The position numbers were made by a program, and so were the translations under genes. From contig VZRN01011464.1 of NCBI GenBank assembly GCA_013397935.1, positions 5,988,229 to 6,052,228 on the forward strand: 64,000 bases of DNA, written 5' to 3'. Every line of letters begins with the position of its first letter. The stretch's first letter is position 1. The notes under the pieces are model-generated. The model saw only the letters and a list, made by a program, of their open reading frames with translations. It did no database searches and had not been told where the DNA came from. Positions 37,996 through 48,135 of the stretch are shown in pieces. Source of the DNA: Dasyornis broadbenti. Its lineage: Eukaryota; Chordata; Aves; Passeriformes; Dasyornithidae.

Positions 37996-38358
37996 ATGAA
38001 AAAATTTCCATTTCAACTAAACCAAGAAAAAAACAAAGCTGCAGGTAGGGCAATGCAAGTTTGGACAGGCAAATCTGACAAACCTCAGTCCTCAAGCCTG
38101 GCCAGTTCAGTACAAAGCCTGTGGCCTGCCACCAGCAATAGTGTGTTACAGGAGAACACAGTTAGGCTTGTGAAGGCTCAAAATGTTATCAGTGAAAAAA
38201 ATCAATATGGGCTTGCCTATATTTCACACAATAAGTACAAAATAATTCTTCATAGTTCAGCTAAAAGGCATTCTATTATGTCTGCTCCTGAAGGTTCAGA
38301 TCATGGTAAAGTTAAAAAAAATCCATATGAGTGGTTTTCTGACACAAATTTGTGAGTG
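37996..38358 (+). other. 119-codon open frame, possible exon or retrocopy, unidentified
   Basis: Seen: ATG to TGA, 119 codons, with an in-frame stop 15 bp upstream of the ATG. The product is basic and hydrophilic, with no signal peptide, membrane segment or recognisable domain. It is rich in Ser, Asn and Lys and ends in KKNPYEWFSDTNL. Purine-any-pyrimidine codons are about a third of the total (my manual count), slightly more than a random frame would show. There is no good splice acceptor, promoter or poly(A) signal around it. The stop overlaps a short CACTCAAAT-type tandem repeat. Several chance frames in this window are equally long, so I do not call it a gene. Confidence 0.2.
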
Positions 38359-38384
38359 CACTCAATCACTCAAATCACTCAAAT
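38359..38384 (+). repeat. CACTCAAAT tandem repeat
   Basis: CACTCAAT followed by two CACTCAAAT units, immediately after the stop codon of the 37996-38358 open frame. Confidence 0.85.
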
Positions 38385-39989
38385 TTCCTCTGAGGCAGAA
38401 AGTTTGACAGATAATTCAGGACATTTAGAAACTTTGCTTTTGTCTCATGCCCTTTAGATGGTTATAAAAGTTCTCGGGAAAAGCTGTCAATCACAGAGGA
38501 TAGTGCTGGACTAAGATTAAACACTACTTTTCAGGCATTGTGAATAATGATCATTAGCTTCAAAGACAAGAGAAACTAAAGTTTTCTGAATGATTTATGA
38601 GATTATTAGTATTTTCTAACATAGTTCCACAATAGCTAGAATGCAGAGGGCAGGCATCTTCCAAAGTGTTTTGCAGAAACATGAAAATTTATGCTACATG
38701 AAAAAGAAAATCTTGAATTCTCTTTTTCTCCAATTTTTTTGCACTGCAATGCCCCAAAACATTCAATTTCAACAGCACCAACCTGAACTTGCCCCATAGT
38801 CAGTTAACTACCCTTTCTTTCTAGGATGCTTTTCCTGTAGTCTAGGTCTGTATATAATTTTCCAGGGCTATGAGCCAAATGACACTTGTAGAGAGCTCTG
38901 CTTTGCCATAGTTCAGTGAGTTTGCTATAACCAGGTACAACAACACATTAATTTTGCTAAATGCATCTTGTGTTTGTTCTCTATATATATGGTTTAATTT
39001 ATCAAATAAACCTTACAGAATATTTGCCAAAGTCTGCCAAGGAGAAGTTGAATTATGCTTTTAATTTCCTCTAATTGCACAGGGCTAAAATAGCGTTTGT
39101 ATAAAATAAGCCTTTGATGAATGTGTGAATTACTACTTTTACATTGCTGGGTATTGCCCTGAATTCCCTTTCAAAGGCAAGCACCAGTGATAAGCCCCAA
39201 AACGTGCACTGCCAACCACAGTTTTAATACCTGGCAGAGAGTTAGTATTACACACATTGCAACCGGGTCTGAAGAAAGGACCTGCCAGTCAGTTTGCCTG
39301 GGAATTTCTTTATAATCTGTTACCAATTAAAAAAAAACTAATCAAATCATGACCTCTCAGTTAGTCTTCCCCTGTAATGGTGTAAACAGGAAAGTAGTTT
39401 TAAATGCTTATCTTATTAAATACTCCATTAAATGATTTAGTAAGTTAAATAAAGTAGTCTACTCTTTCCTGGTAAGTGATCCTTACTTTTAGAAACAAAA
39501 TACAGTATATTCAATCCATATTTACATGGAGATTGATAGAGTATAAAATAATAGTGTGGCAGACTAAAGAACAGTGGGTGTGCCATGAAGCAGTGAATGG
39601 TTGCAATAAAATCTATTAACAAAATGGCAAAATCTGCCCTGAATTTTGTAGTTGCCAGCACAGCATAGATGAGTGAAAATAGCTCTCCCTAGACTCAGAT
39701 TCACATGGTCTGTTACACTTTTTCCATGCCAAATGTAAAAGGCACCTTGCCATCAGAAGCTCAAGAAATACAGATAGAAGAAGTAGTATTAATTTTATCA
39801 ATTGCAAAATACAGATCTGAAAATGCTATACAAAGCAGGGCTCCTCAATTAATGCTCACCAACATTTTTCATTCTATCACATCATTAACTTAAAATGTAT
39901 CAGAACTATTCGGACACAGTTTATTTCTTCTGATACATGGGATGAATAAAAGGCCATTGAGAGATAAAACAGCATTTTACCCAAAAAAT
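38385..39989. other. Non-coding AT-rich DNA
   Basis: No gene or named repeat seen. Confidence 0.55.
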
Positions 39990-40200
39990 CTTTTTCCTTC
40001 TCTCTCTTTTTTTTTTTTTTTTTGTTTTTTTGTTTTGTTTTTGTTGTTTGTTTGGTTGGTTTTGTTTTGCTTTGAGTTTTGGTTTGGTTTAGTTTGTTTG
40101 TTTGGGGTTCTTTGTTTGTTTTTTGTGGGTTTTTTTGTTATTGTTGTTGTTTGCTTGTTTGGGGGTTTGTTTTGGTTTGGTTTTTATTGTTGTTGCTTAT
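39990..40200. repeat. Degenerate T/G simple repeat with T run
   Basis: A T run (about 40007-40023) is followed by about 175 bp of TTTG/TTGG/GTTT words with G clusters (gggg, ggg, ggggg). The open frames across it encode Phe/Leu/Val/Cys/Gly low complexity and are artefacts. Confidence 0.9.
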
Positions 40201-43114
40201 GGGTTTAGGCTCATTTCCACTTCTAAGACTAGATCTGAAAATAATATAATCAATCTTTGTTATGCAATAGCTTTCAGAATTAACAATAACCATGAAGAGC
40301 ATATTCTGGTGTCAGTGCATTTCTCTGATTTAAATACACAGATTTAGATGTCAAAGAGCTTTGAAACCTGTTTCAAACAACATGAGATTCACACTGCAAG
40401 CCAGGTAAGTATTTTGTCAAAAAAAAACGTATTTTCTGAGATAATTATAATAGAAACTCATCTCTATTTGGACTAAAAAGCAGAGAGGCAGCCTAATGCA
40501 TACATAGTGCCAACTTAACTGAAAGGTTGTTTTATATGAACAGAGCATATAAAGCTAAAGCAATTGTTTGCAACCAAAACTTTGTTTACATCCATGTTGA
40601 AAACCGTGGTGCATAGTTCTCATGGGATTGACCTTGGCTATTTGATTCAATGACTCTGTGAGTGACAGCAATATATTTTAATGTGAGGAAAATAAGCATC
40701 ACCTAATTTTACCACTGCTGAGAAGTGCTGAGCTGAACTAGCTGGGCAGCACACCTCTGTGTTCAGAATGGGATACCAAAGTGTGTTGTTATTTAAAAAT
40801 AATCTTAGAAGTTCCAAGAAATCTAATTTTGATTCTTTAAAATTCAGACATCTGTAGGGTCTCACAGCCTAGTCTTTCTTTAGGTATGAAGGTACATTCA
40901 GAGCGTGATTTTTCCCATCCTAAAACTAGTATTTTCAGGATAGCATTGTTCTTTACATTAACTTTTTATCTGACCATCAGATTTTGGTCCTCTAGTCATT
41001 GTTCTTACGTCCACGGTCGGGCAGAGACTTCAGATCTACATAGGCCTCTTTTCACATAATTCTTTCCACAGGAGGATGAAAGACACAGAGAAACCTCCCT
41101 CATCAGTTTTAGGGTTCAATTATCAGCCAAATGAAGGCAGTTAACAGATGTAAAAATGCCAATGGGTTGATAATTCTTTCCAAATATATTTTGGCCCATC
41201 CCATTCGTAGTTAACTGTCTAGAAATGTTTTCTTCATCTGTCTGATTGCATTATTAGGTGGCTTGTGAGTAGTTTAAAAGGTATTTAATAAGGATTTAAA
41301 GGATAGGTCAAAGCAGATCAATACTTTATATCATGCATGCAATAGAACCTGGATGGTGCCTCTGTTTGATCTGTGTGTCAAAAGTTTGTTATTTCAGACA
41401 TTTGAGAGACATGAGCCAGAAAATTCTGTCTCTGGTAGGCTGTAGTGTCATCTCCTCAATGAAATGTTTAAATCTCTCTGTTAAGAATACATTGAGGCAA
41501 TTTTAGATACATAAAAAAAGTAAAATCCAACATGATAAATTACATAGTACCTTTGAGAAGTGAGACAGATGTCTTTTCTTTTTAGCCGTACTTTCCTGAA
41601 ATTTATCTCACAACTTCTCTTTGCCTTTGTGCCTTCTCCAACATTATTTTCTATACAGTATTACAGAAAGTAACTGAACTTAAAAGAAAGCCTGTAAGTA
41701 TCACTGTTTGGAATTTACTGCAGAGGTAGCTGTATCTGGCTTTGTGGTTTGTTATTTCTCACCAAAGTTCTCCTTGACACTTCAGTTCTTAGCTTTATTA
41801 CTTACAAATTCTTGTAGTTCACTTTCTTGCTTCACTGTGATGTTTTTAAAGCTTGGCTACCTCTGTAAAACTTAAGTACTCTTCTATCTATGATAATTAG
41901 TCATCTGAAACATAAACAATCCTCCACTCTAGGTTAAGCTGGTGTCAGCATGTTGTGTTGGCTGGAGTCTTGCTTGTGTTTGTCTTCACTTATGTTCAAA
42001 GACAAGACTTTCCAAAATGCTGTGGGATAGCCTGTGCAGTCCTCCACATGCTCACCTCTTCAGGCTCAGCCTTCCACAGAGTATTTCAGTGTTAAATGGA
42101 AAGTTTTAGTTTGGCTTTCCCTGTTTTAAAATATACACGTACTTGCTTTCTTGGAAGTCTACAATGTTTCACTTGTCTCAAAGGACTCCTGGCAGAATCC
42201 TTCAATGCCATTTTTGTGTTTAACACATGACTTGGCAACAACTTCTGTTTGCATGATTGGGATGAGACTTTAAACACTTTGAGGTTAAAGGATCTCTCAG
42301 TAGTGGGTGGGCATATTGTGTAATTCTCTTTTACAGCAATTACATTTTCATATCTGAATCCTACTTAGTCTGCATTAAAAGGTCCTTCCATCATCACAAC
42401 AGCTTTCAAGTATTATGGGTGGCAACTCGAATAACTAAATCATAGAGGCAAACTATGTTTATAAGAAGGCTTTTTTTCTACTATAAGATCTTAAGATATC
42501 TACAAGCTTTATTAACTATATGGAAATTGTTAATAATGCAATAGAAATGTGGGTTTTGGTTCGGGTTTTTTCCACCTCTACAGCTAGTCATGGATAGCAC
42601 AATCCAGTAAAAATTGATATTTGCTCAAATGTAACAGCATCAAGCCTTAGAAACTGTAAAACATATGGCTGAGATATCCTTCACTGAAAATAAGACTAAA
42701 TGGAAGAAAAGCAGCTTCCTAGTGGTGGTCTGTACTTGGCTAATTTTCAGACATTCAGCTTTATTCACATGTACACCTCTAGCACTTTACATTATCTGAG
42801 CCTGATAAAGCAGTATCAGGCTCAGATACTGTAGTTCTTTATAAAATGGACTCAACCCGTATTTTTTAAGTCACGTCTATTAAATAAAATCAGAAATTGC
42901 AAAATGAAAACTCTATTAAAATTATGCATACCTACTACTCATAAGAATGCTTACTCACTGGAATCTAATTGTGTGGCTACTCAGAAACAAAACTTTTGAA
43001 GCTTAAGAGGTAAACCTTATTGGAATGGTCATTATTGACTAAAAAACTATATAAGATTCTGAAACCATGATATAACATCATTCACTTTATGGAGAAAAAT
43101 AAAAGGAAAGAAAA
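40201..43114. other. Non-coding AT-rich DNA
   Basis: Contains the 15-bp hairpin at 42793. No gene seen. Confidence 0.55.
42793..42828. repeat. Perfect 15-bp inverted repeat, 6-nt loop
   Basis: TATCTGAGCCTGATA, loop AAGCAG, then TATCAGGCTCAGATA: 15 of 15 pairs. The hairpin is too short for a typical microRNA precursor, and pairing does not continue outside the arms. It is the strongest small hairpin I found by eye in the window. Confidence 0.95.
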
Positions 43115-43563
43115 TAATCACAAAATCACAGAATAAGCTAAGTTGGAGGGGATCCAACAGGATCATCTAGTTCAGCTCCTGGCTCTGTGCATGACAGCCC
43201 CAAGAGTCACCCCATGTGCCTGAGAGCACTGTCCAAACACTCCTTGAGCTCTGTCAGGCTGGTGCTGCGTCTGTTTTCCTGGGGAGCCTGTTCCAGTGCC
43301 CAACCAGCGTCTGGGGGAAGAACCTTGTCCTGATATCCAACCTAAACCTCCCCTGACACAACCTCAGGCCATTCCCTTGGGTCCTGTCACTGGTCACCAC
43401 ACAGAAAAGATCAGTGCCTGCCCCTCCGACCCCATGAGGAAGTTGTAACTGCAGTGAGGTCTTTCCTCAGTCTCCTCCAGGCTGAATAGACCAAGGGACC
43501 TCAGCTGCTCCTCAGATGGCTTCCCCTCAAGACCCTTCTTTGTTGCCCTCCTTTGGACAAAAA
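43115..43563 (-). mobile_element. CR1 LINE, inverted, ORF2 end and 3' UTR
   Basis: Seen: reverse-complement CR1 from the 3' end 'aatcacaaaatcacagaata' through 'ttcagctcctggctctgtgc', 'cactccttgagctctgtcag', 'ggggagcctgttccagtgcc', 'tgatatccaacctaaacctc', 'cccttgggtcctgtcactgg' to 'tgccctcctttggaca'. The chain of phrases is the complement of those in the 24137-24698 copy, so both belong to the same or a close CR1 subfamily, in opposite orientation about 19 kb apart. It is moderately diverged, 5' truncated and non-coding. Confidence 0.94.
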
Positions 43564-44555
43564 CCCAACCAAAATCCAAAAAAACTGGCTCTGAATGCCT
43601 AAGTGAAGATAAATATTAAGAAAAGTGAAATGCATTAATTGAAATTATACTGTGCTGTAAATTTTAAAATTGAAATTTTAAATCAAAGGTTTTCTGAGAA
43701 GTAAGATAGAATGTAAAGAGTTGACCAGGAAATGCAGAGACTTCAAACATGGCTATTATGTCTGGTATAATCAGTAGCCCTGCAGTAGAAAGTGTGATGG
43801 GTTGTTTTACTGACATCTAGGACTTGACAGAATTTAATTTAAAGTTTATTAGCCTTTTATAAACTGAACTTAATTATAAACAGTGACCAAATAACCACAG
43901 TAATTAAACAACAGGTGGCCAACCCTACTCACAGATCACAAAATCTTCCTGTCACAAGTCTTTGTTTTACTGAGCTCACCAGAGGGAAGTAAACATCTGG
44001 AAGCCTCAAACTAAAGAAAACATTTATGATGGTGAATCATAGTTCAGCAAGCAAAGAAGAAAATGAAATAAATTCTAGTCTTCATTCTGCCATCTTTGTT
44101 ATTTTTAAGAAGTAAAGTTTTAATTAAAATAAGAAGATCAGAGACTTCTAACAAGAGATGCAAGCTAGGAAAATATAAACATCTCAGGATAGTGGAACCT
44201 ACTAGTTCCACCATTAAGAACTACGCTGGCAGAGGTTTATGTCATTCTTAATGATTCCTATAAATACACATCAGTATTTCTATACAGTCACATTATCAGT
44301 CACACATCCCACTCCACTGCAGTTTTTGTGTTTTTAGGGTACTTTAATTTTATTTTCTGGATAAATCTGCTCTGTGCCCAAGACAGTCAAGTCACACCAT
44401 CATTTCTACAGCTCTCTGATTCAAACAAGGACTGGATGTTGTTAGAGAATGGTGTCATAATGCTGAAACATGCAGGGCAATAAACACTGTTTTGGTAGCG
44501 ATTTGCAAATGCCATTGTGGAACCACAATCTATCAATATTATTATTTAAATGGAA

Positions 44556-44604
44556 AAGAGAGAAGAGAAGAGAAGAGAAGAGAAGAGAAGAGAAGAGAAG
44601 AGAA
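44556..44604 (+). repeat. (AGAAG)n microsatellite
   Basis: Eight perfect AGAAG units at 44561-44600, extended by partial units on both sides to about 49 bp. This is an uninterrupted pentanucleotide array, so probably length-polymorphic. Confidence 0.97.
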
Positions 44605-45730
44605 ATCATATATCCAAACTAATTTAAATGATCAGAAGCAGTGATAAAAAGACAGCTTCATACAGCCCAATTTTTGTTTCCACTTCTGCAGGACTGTGAC
44701 TGACTCTCCATTGCAGGATATATTTTATCTAATGTAGATATTTCTAGGTCACCTTCTTCAAGTTTCTTCAGGAATCTAGCATTTCTAGGTAGTTTCATTC
44801 TTAGAACTTTATTTCTTTTTTGAAAACCCTAGAATTGTAATTCTTTGCCACTTATTCTTTCCATGGGCAGGATTGTTGTTTTTGTTTTTTTTTTTTAATT
44901 CAATCCTTTCAATATAGATGTCTAAAGCAATTTGTCTCTATTAGCCTACAAACTCTATCTGCTTTGAAGTTTAGACTTGCAGCAGGTTCAAAGCATTCCC
45001 AGAGTGTTAAGGCAGGTTTTATAAGGCAGTTAGCTTAATGACATATTAAACATGGGTCTGGAGAGGAGAGAGGGAGGGGCAGAAGAGATGGAAATGGATA
45101 TGAGCCCATTTTTCTAGAAAAAAGATTTTTAAATTGTTTCATTTTTATTTTATCATTACGTACTTTGGGCAAAAAGGGAAATAGGACAGAAATGGAAGGA
45201 AATAAAACAGGAGGTTAAAAGTTTATAAGAGTTAAGAAATGCTTTGTGCCTGTAGCATCTCAGCACTTCCAAGCTGAAAGTATCAGAGCTTCCATGTGGA
45301 GCCAGAAATTATCAATGCATTTTATACGCAAGTCTCATTAGAACTAAGCTCGATACAAGACAGGTGAGCACCAAGGCAGAAACACTCAATGGAAATGTTT
45401 ACCCTGAAAGATACAAAAAAAGTAGATGCAGAATGTACTAGGGCATTATATTTAAATATATACTTGGTTTATATTATATGGAAATATTAAGAAAAATGAA
45501 ATGGCAGCAGCAGGAAATATCACTTCAAAACTCAGTAAATGATAAACGTGATATTCCTTTACGGAATTAAATATAAAAATCAGAAGTAAAGTCTAAACTA
45601 TTAAACACAAAGTATAGCTCAATTTCTTGCATATCAAATAAATTGATTGCTTTTATGGGATGATGTTTTAATTTATAACCCTTTATTACAATTGTTTAAT
45701 TTTTTTTTAAAGGGATTTTGTATAAGTAGT

Positions 45731-45785
45731 ACTGAATCATAGAAAATCACAAAAGATTTAGACTGGAATGAATGACTTCATGAGG
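45731..45785 (-). mobile_element. Possible CR1 3' tail remnant
   Basis: The stretch begins 'ctgaatcatagaaaatcaca' and continues 'agactggaatgaatgacttc', which resembles an eroded inverted CR1 tail (gaatcatagaatcacag... ttggaa.agacc). Only about 50 bp match, so this could be chance. Confidence 0.3.
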
Positions 45786-46513
45786 ACTTTCACCACAATT
45801 TTGCCAGGGACTGAGTTCTGACTGAGCAACCAATGGTTTCCTGGACTCTCCTTGTCCTTCCAGATCATGAGCAACACATTTGCTGTGTCCATGAGCTTAG
45901 ACAGCAAGTCTTCTGCACCACCCACCTATGGGCCCTCATGGTCTGCTCTTTGCAGCTGATAAGCCGTTATTTTGCCTTCAGCATCCTTCACCAGTTGCAA
46001 ATCAAACCAAATCAAGGTTTGGTCTTCCCAGTTCCATCCCTGTGTGATCCTTCTACATTCCTTATGGGCAGACCCTCCCTGCTTCTGCCCTCTCCACATT
46101 TTCTTTTTGCCTTTCCTCTGTGATCCTCCATTCAGCTAAGCTGGCATCCTGCTGTTCTTCACAGGGAGTTTCTCGTAAATAAGCAGTTCTATATTACAAT
46201 AGACTGTTTTTCACAGCTTTCAGTCGCAGGGGCAGATACTGACATCAGTTAAGCTGCTCAAACCCACTGAGTTCAGTGAAGGTACTTCAGTTAGTGCCAG
46301 CTCAAAATCTGGGTCATTCACGGAGTTTAATCAATTATGATTTACAGTGATGAAATTATGTTGTTCATGACACACTGTGTGCAAAACGTATTTGCAAAGT
46401 TTTTTATGCAGTACTTTGGCACAAGAGTTGATACACTGAAGTACTGAAGTAAGAATATGTGATTCTGTGAAATACTTTATTGAATATTGCAATATGTTCT
46501 CTGGGCTGAATTT

Positions 46514-46525
46514 TGTGTGTGTGTG
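46514..46525 (+). repeat. (TG)n
   Basis: Six TG units, likely too short to be highly variable. Confidence 0.85.
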
Positions 46526-47779
46526 CATGTTAAAGCATTTATTAGAATTATTTATTAACAATTATTAGAATACTTAATTCTATGTTAGCTTGAAAATTAA
46601 TGTTTAGTTTGTTCTATAGCCATGGTATACCTGTAAATCTATCCTTAATATGTTTACATCTGCTACCTCCTTCTTAGTAATATGAATCTGCATATGTCTA
46701 CAGGCACAGATATGAAATTATCTTCTCTGCATGTTCAGAAAATGGAAGAGAGTTACACATCCTCCCCAATACCTTTTCAGTCTATGTCATAATGTCCTAT
46801 TACTGCAATTGTGGTTTTCACACACATAGTTCTTCATTTGAACAAAACAATAATGGTTTGCAGAATTTCACAATTGTAAAATTAAGTATACAATGGCATA
46901 TAATGGGTCTTTATATGTGAGGAAAAAATCAGTGTCTCTCCCTATTATGTTGTTCTATAGCTAAAAATTCATTTCTGTTCCTTACAAAACCATGGAAATA
47001 CAGATCTTGAAGAGATCATATTCATACTCTCCACGTCTAATTGCAATGTTGCATCATACTAATTTTACTTCTGTAAAAGATTTAGAATTATTATTGTTGT
47101 TATCCACCTATTAGTTGACATCAGAAGGTTGGTTGTGTTGACAGCAAAGACAGCCTTGTGTCTGATGGAATTAGGTTTACTAAAAATACTCCAATCTACC
47201 ACTTTAGCTCTGAGAGAATACTGAGATTCAGTTTCATTTTTCAATGTAATTATTATTTATATACACTTGGCAGCGTGAGCAACTGTGTGTTTTTTACTGA
47301 TTTTAATTATGGAGTAGGATTTTAAAAAAAGGTCTAATTTAACTGACATTTAAAATAACTGTAATGTGCAACTTTGAATAAACTTAATTTCACAGATTAA
47401 TAAACCATCATTTATTGTTATAATTAGGTTATCAGTTTACACTATCAAATGAAGCTGTACAGATTTTTAAGAATGGATATTGTCTGTATATCTGGCTCTC
47501 TGTAAAATTTAGAGTTTTCTAAATTGCTACCAGTAGTAGTTCAGCTTAAAAAAGCTGGCCACTTTTAATTTCCAAATAAGAGTCTACCAAACAGGGAGTC
47601 TATGCAGCTATTGTCAAAAAACACGTGTAAGCACTGGCAGCCTGTTCATTAACACAAATCTCTTTCAAATAACTGTGCCAGTGCCTGCGGAAAGCCGAGT
47701 CAATTTATGACATCAAGATTATACATATTTGGAGACAGGACCAGGCAAAACACAGGAGAAATGTGACAAGAATTGATAG

Positions 47780-47843
47780 TAAAATAAAGAAATAATAATA
47801 GCAACAATAAATATAATAATGATAATAAAAATAATTTTTAAAA
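47780..47843 (+). repeat. AAT-rich imperfect repeat
   Basis: Degenerate AATAAT with GCAACA and GATAAT interruptions, directly upstream of the GC-rich islet. Confidence 0.85.
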
Positions 47844-47934
47844 TTGTCCTTGCACCTTCTCAGCAGTCCTGAAAGGAGAACAGTTGTTTAATCTCCTGCC
47901 TGTTTTACTCCCAGGTGTACTTTGACGCATTTCT

Positions 47935-48135
47935 CTGAACACATCACATCTCCTGCCCTGACAGTGGTGAGCAGCAGCTCCCCAGGCAGCAGGAGTCTGT
48001 GGGGCTCCCTGGGGAGAGATTCTGCAGGGCAGCTGCGGAGCCTGCTCAGCCTCAGCCCGGGGCTGAGCGCAGAGCTCTCCGTGACACACTATTCCAACGA
48101 GACTAATGCTGCCAGAGTTTTGGCAGCTCGACCTT
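47935..48135. other. Small GC- and CpG-rich islet
   Basis: About 200 bp of clearly GC-rich DNA with roughly seven CpGs (gacgca, tgcgga, cccggg, agcgca, tccgtg, aacgag, ctcgac), flanked on both sides by strongly AT-rich DNA; an AAT-rich tract lies directly upstream. Both strands are open (+ 47922-48137, - 47838-48140), which mostly reflects the composition. I recognise neither a protein nor a repeat. Options are an exon or first-exon remnant, an LTR fragment, or a small CpG island. At 200 bp it is shorter than typical promoter CpG islands. Confidence 0.4.

Larger units (their letters stand above)
43564..47779. other. Non-coding AT-rich DNA
   Basis: Contains the AGAAG microsatellite, the possible CR1 tail at 45731 and a GC-richer patch at about 45830-46160 with a 96-codon frame of ordinary composition that I reject. 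No gene seen. Confidence 0.55.

Noticed and set aside
39942..40347. Hydrophobic open frames that look like membrane proteins
   Set aside because: Artefact of T/G simple repeat translation (Phe, Leu, Val, Cys, Gly).
42793..42828. microRNA precursor
   Set aside because: The stem is only 15 bp and pairing does not extend; no known mature sequence recognised.
43790..43820. 'tgtgatgggttg', like the opening of a bird ERV LTR
   Set aside because: The following sequence does not match; 12 bases are not enough.
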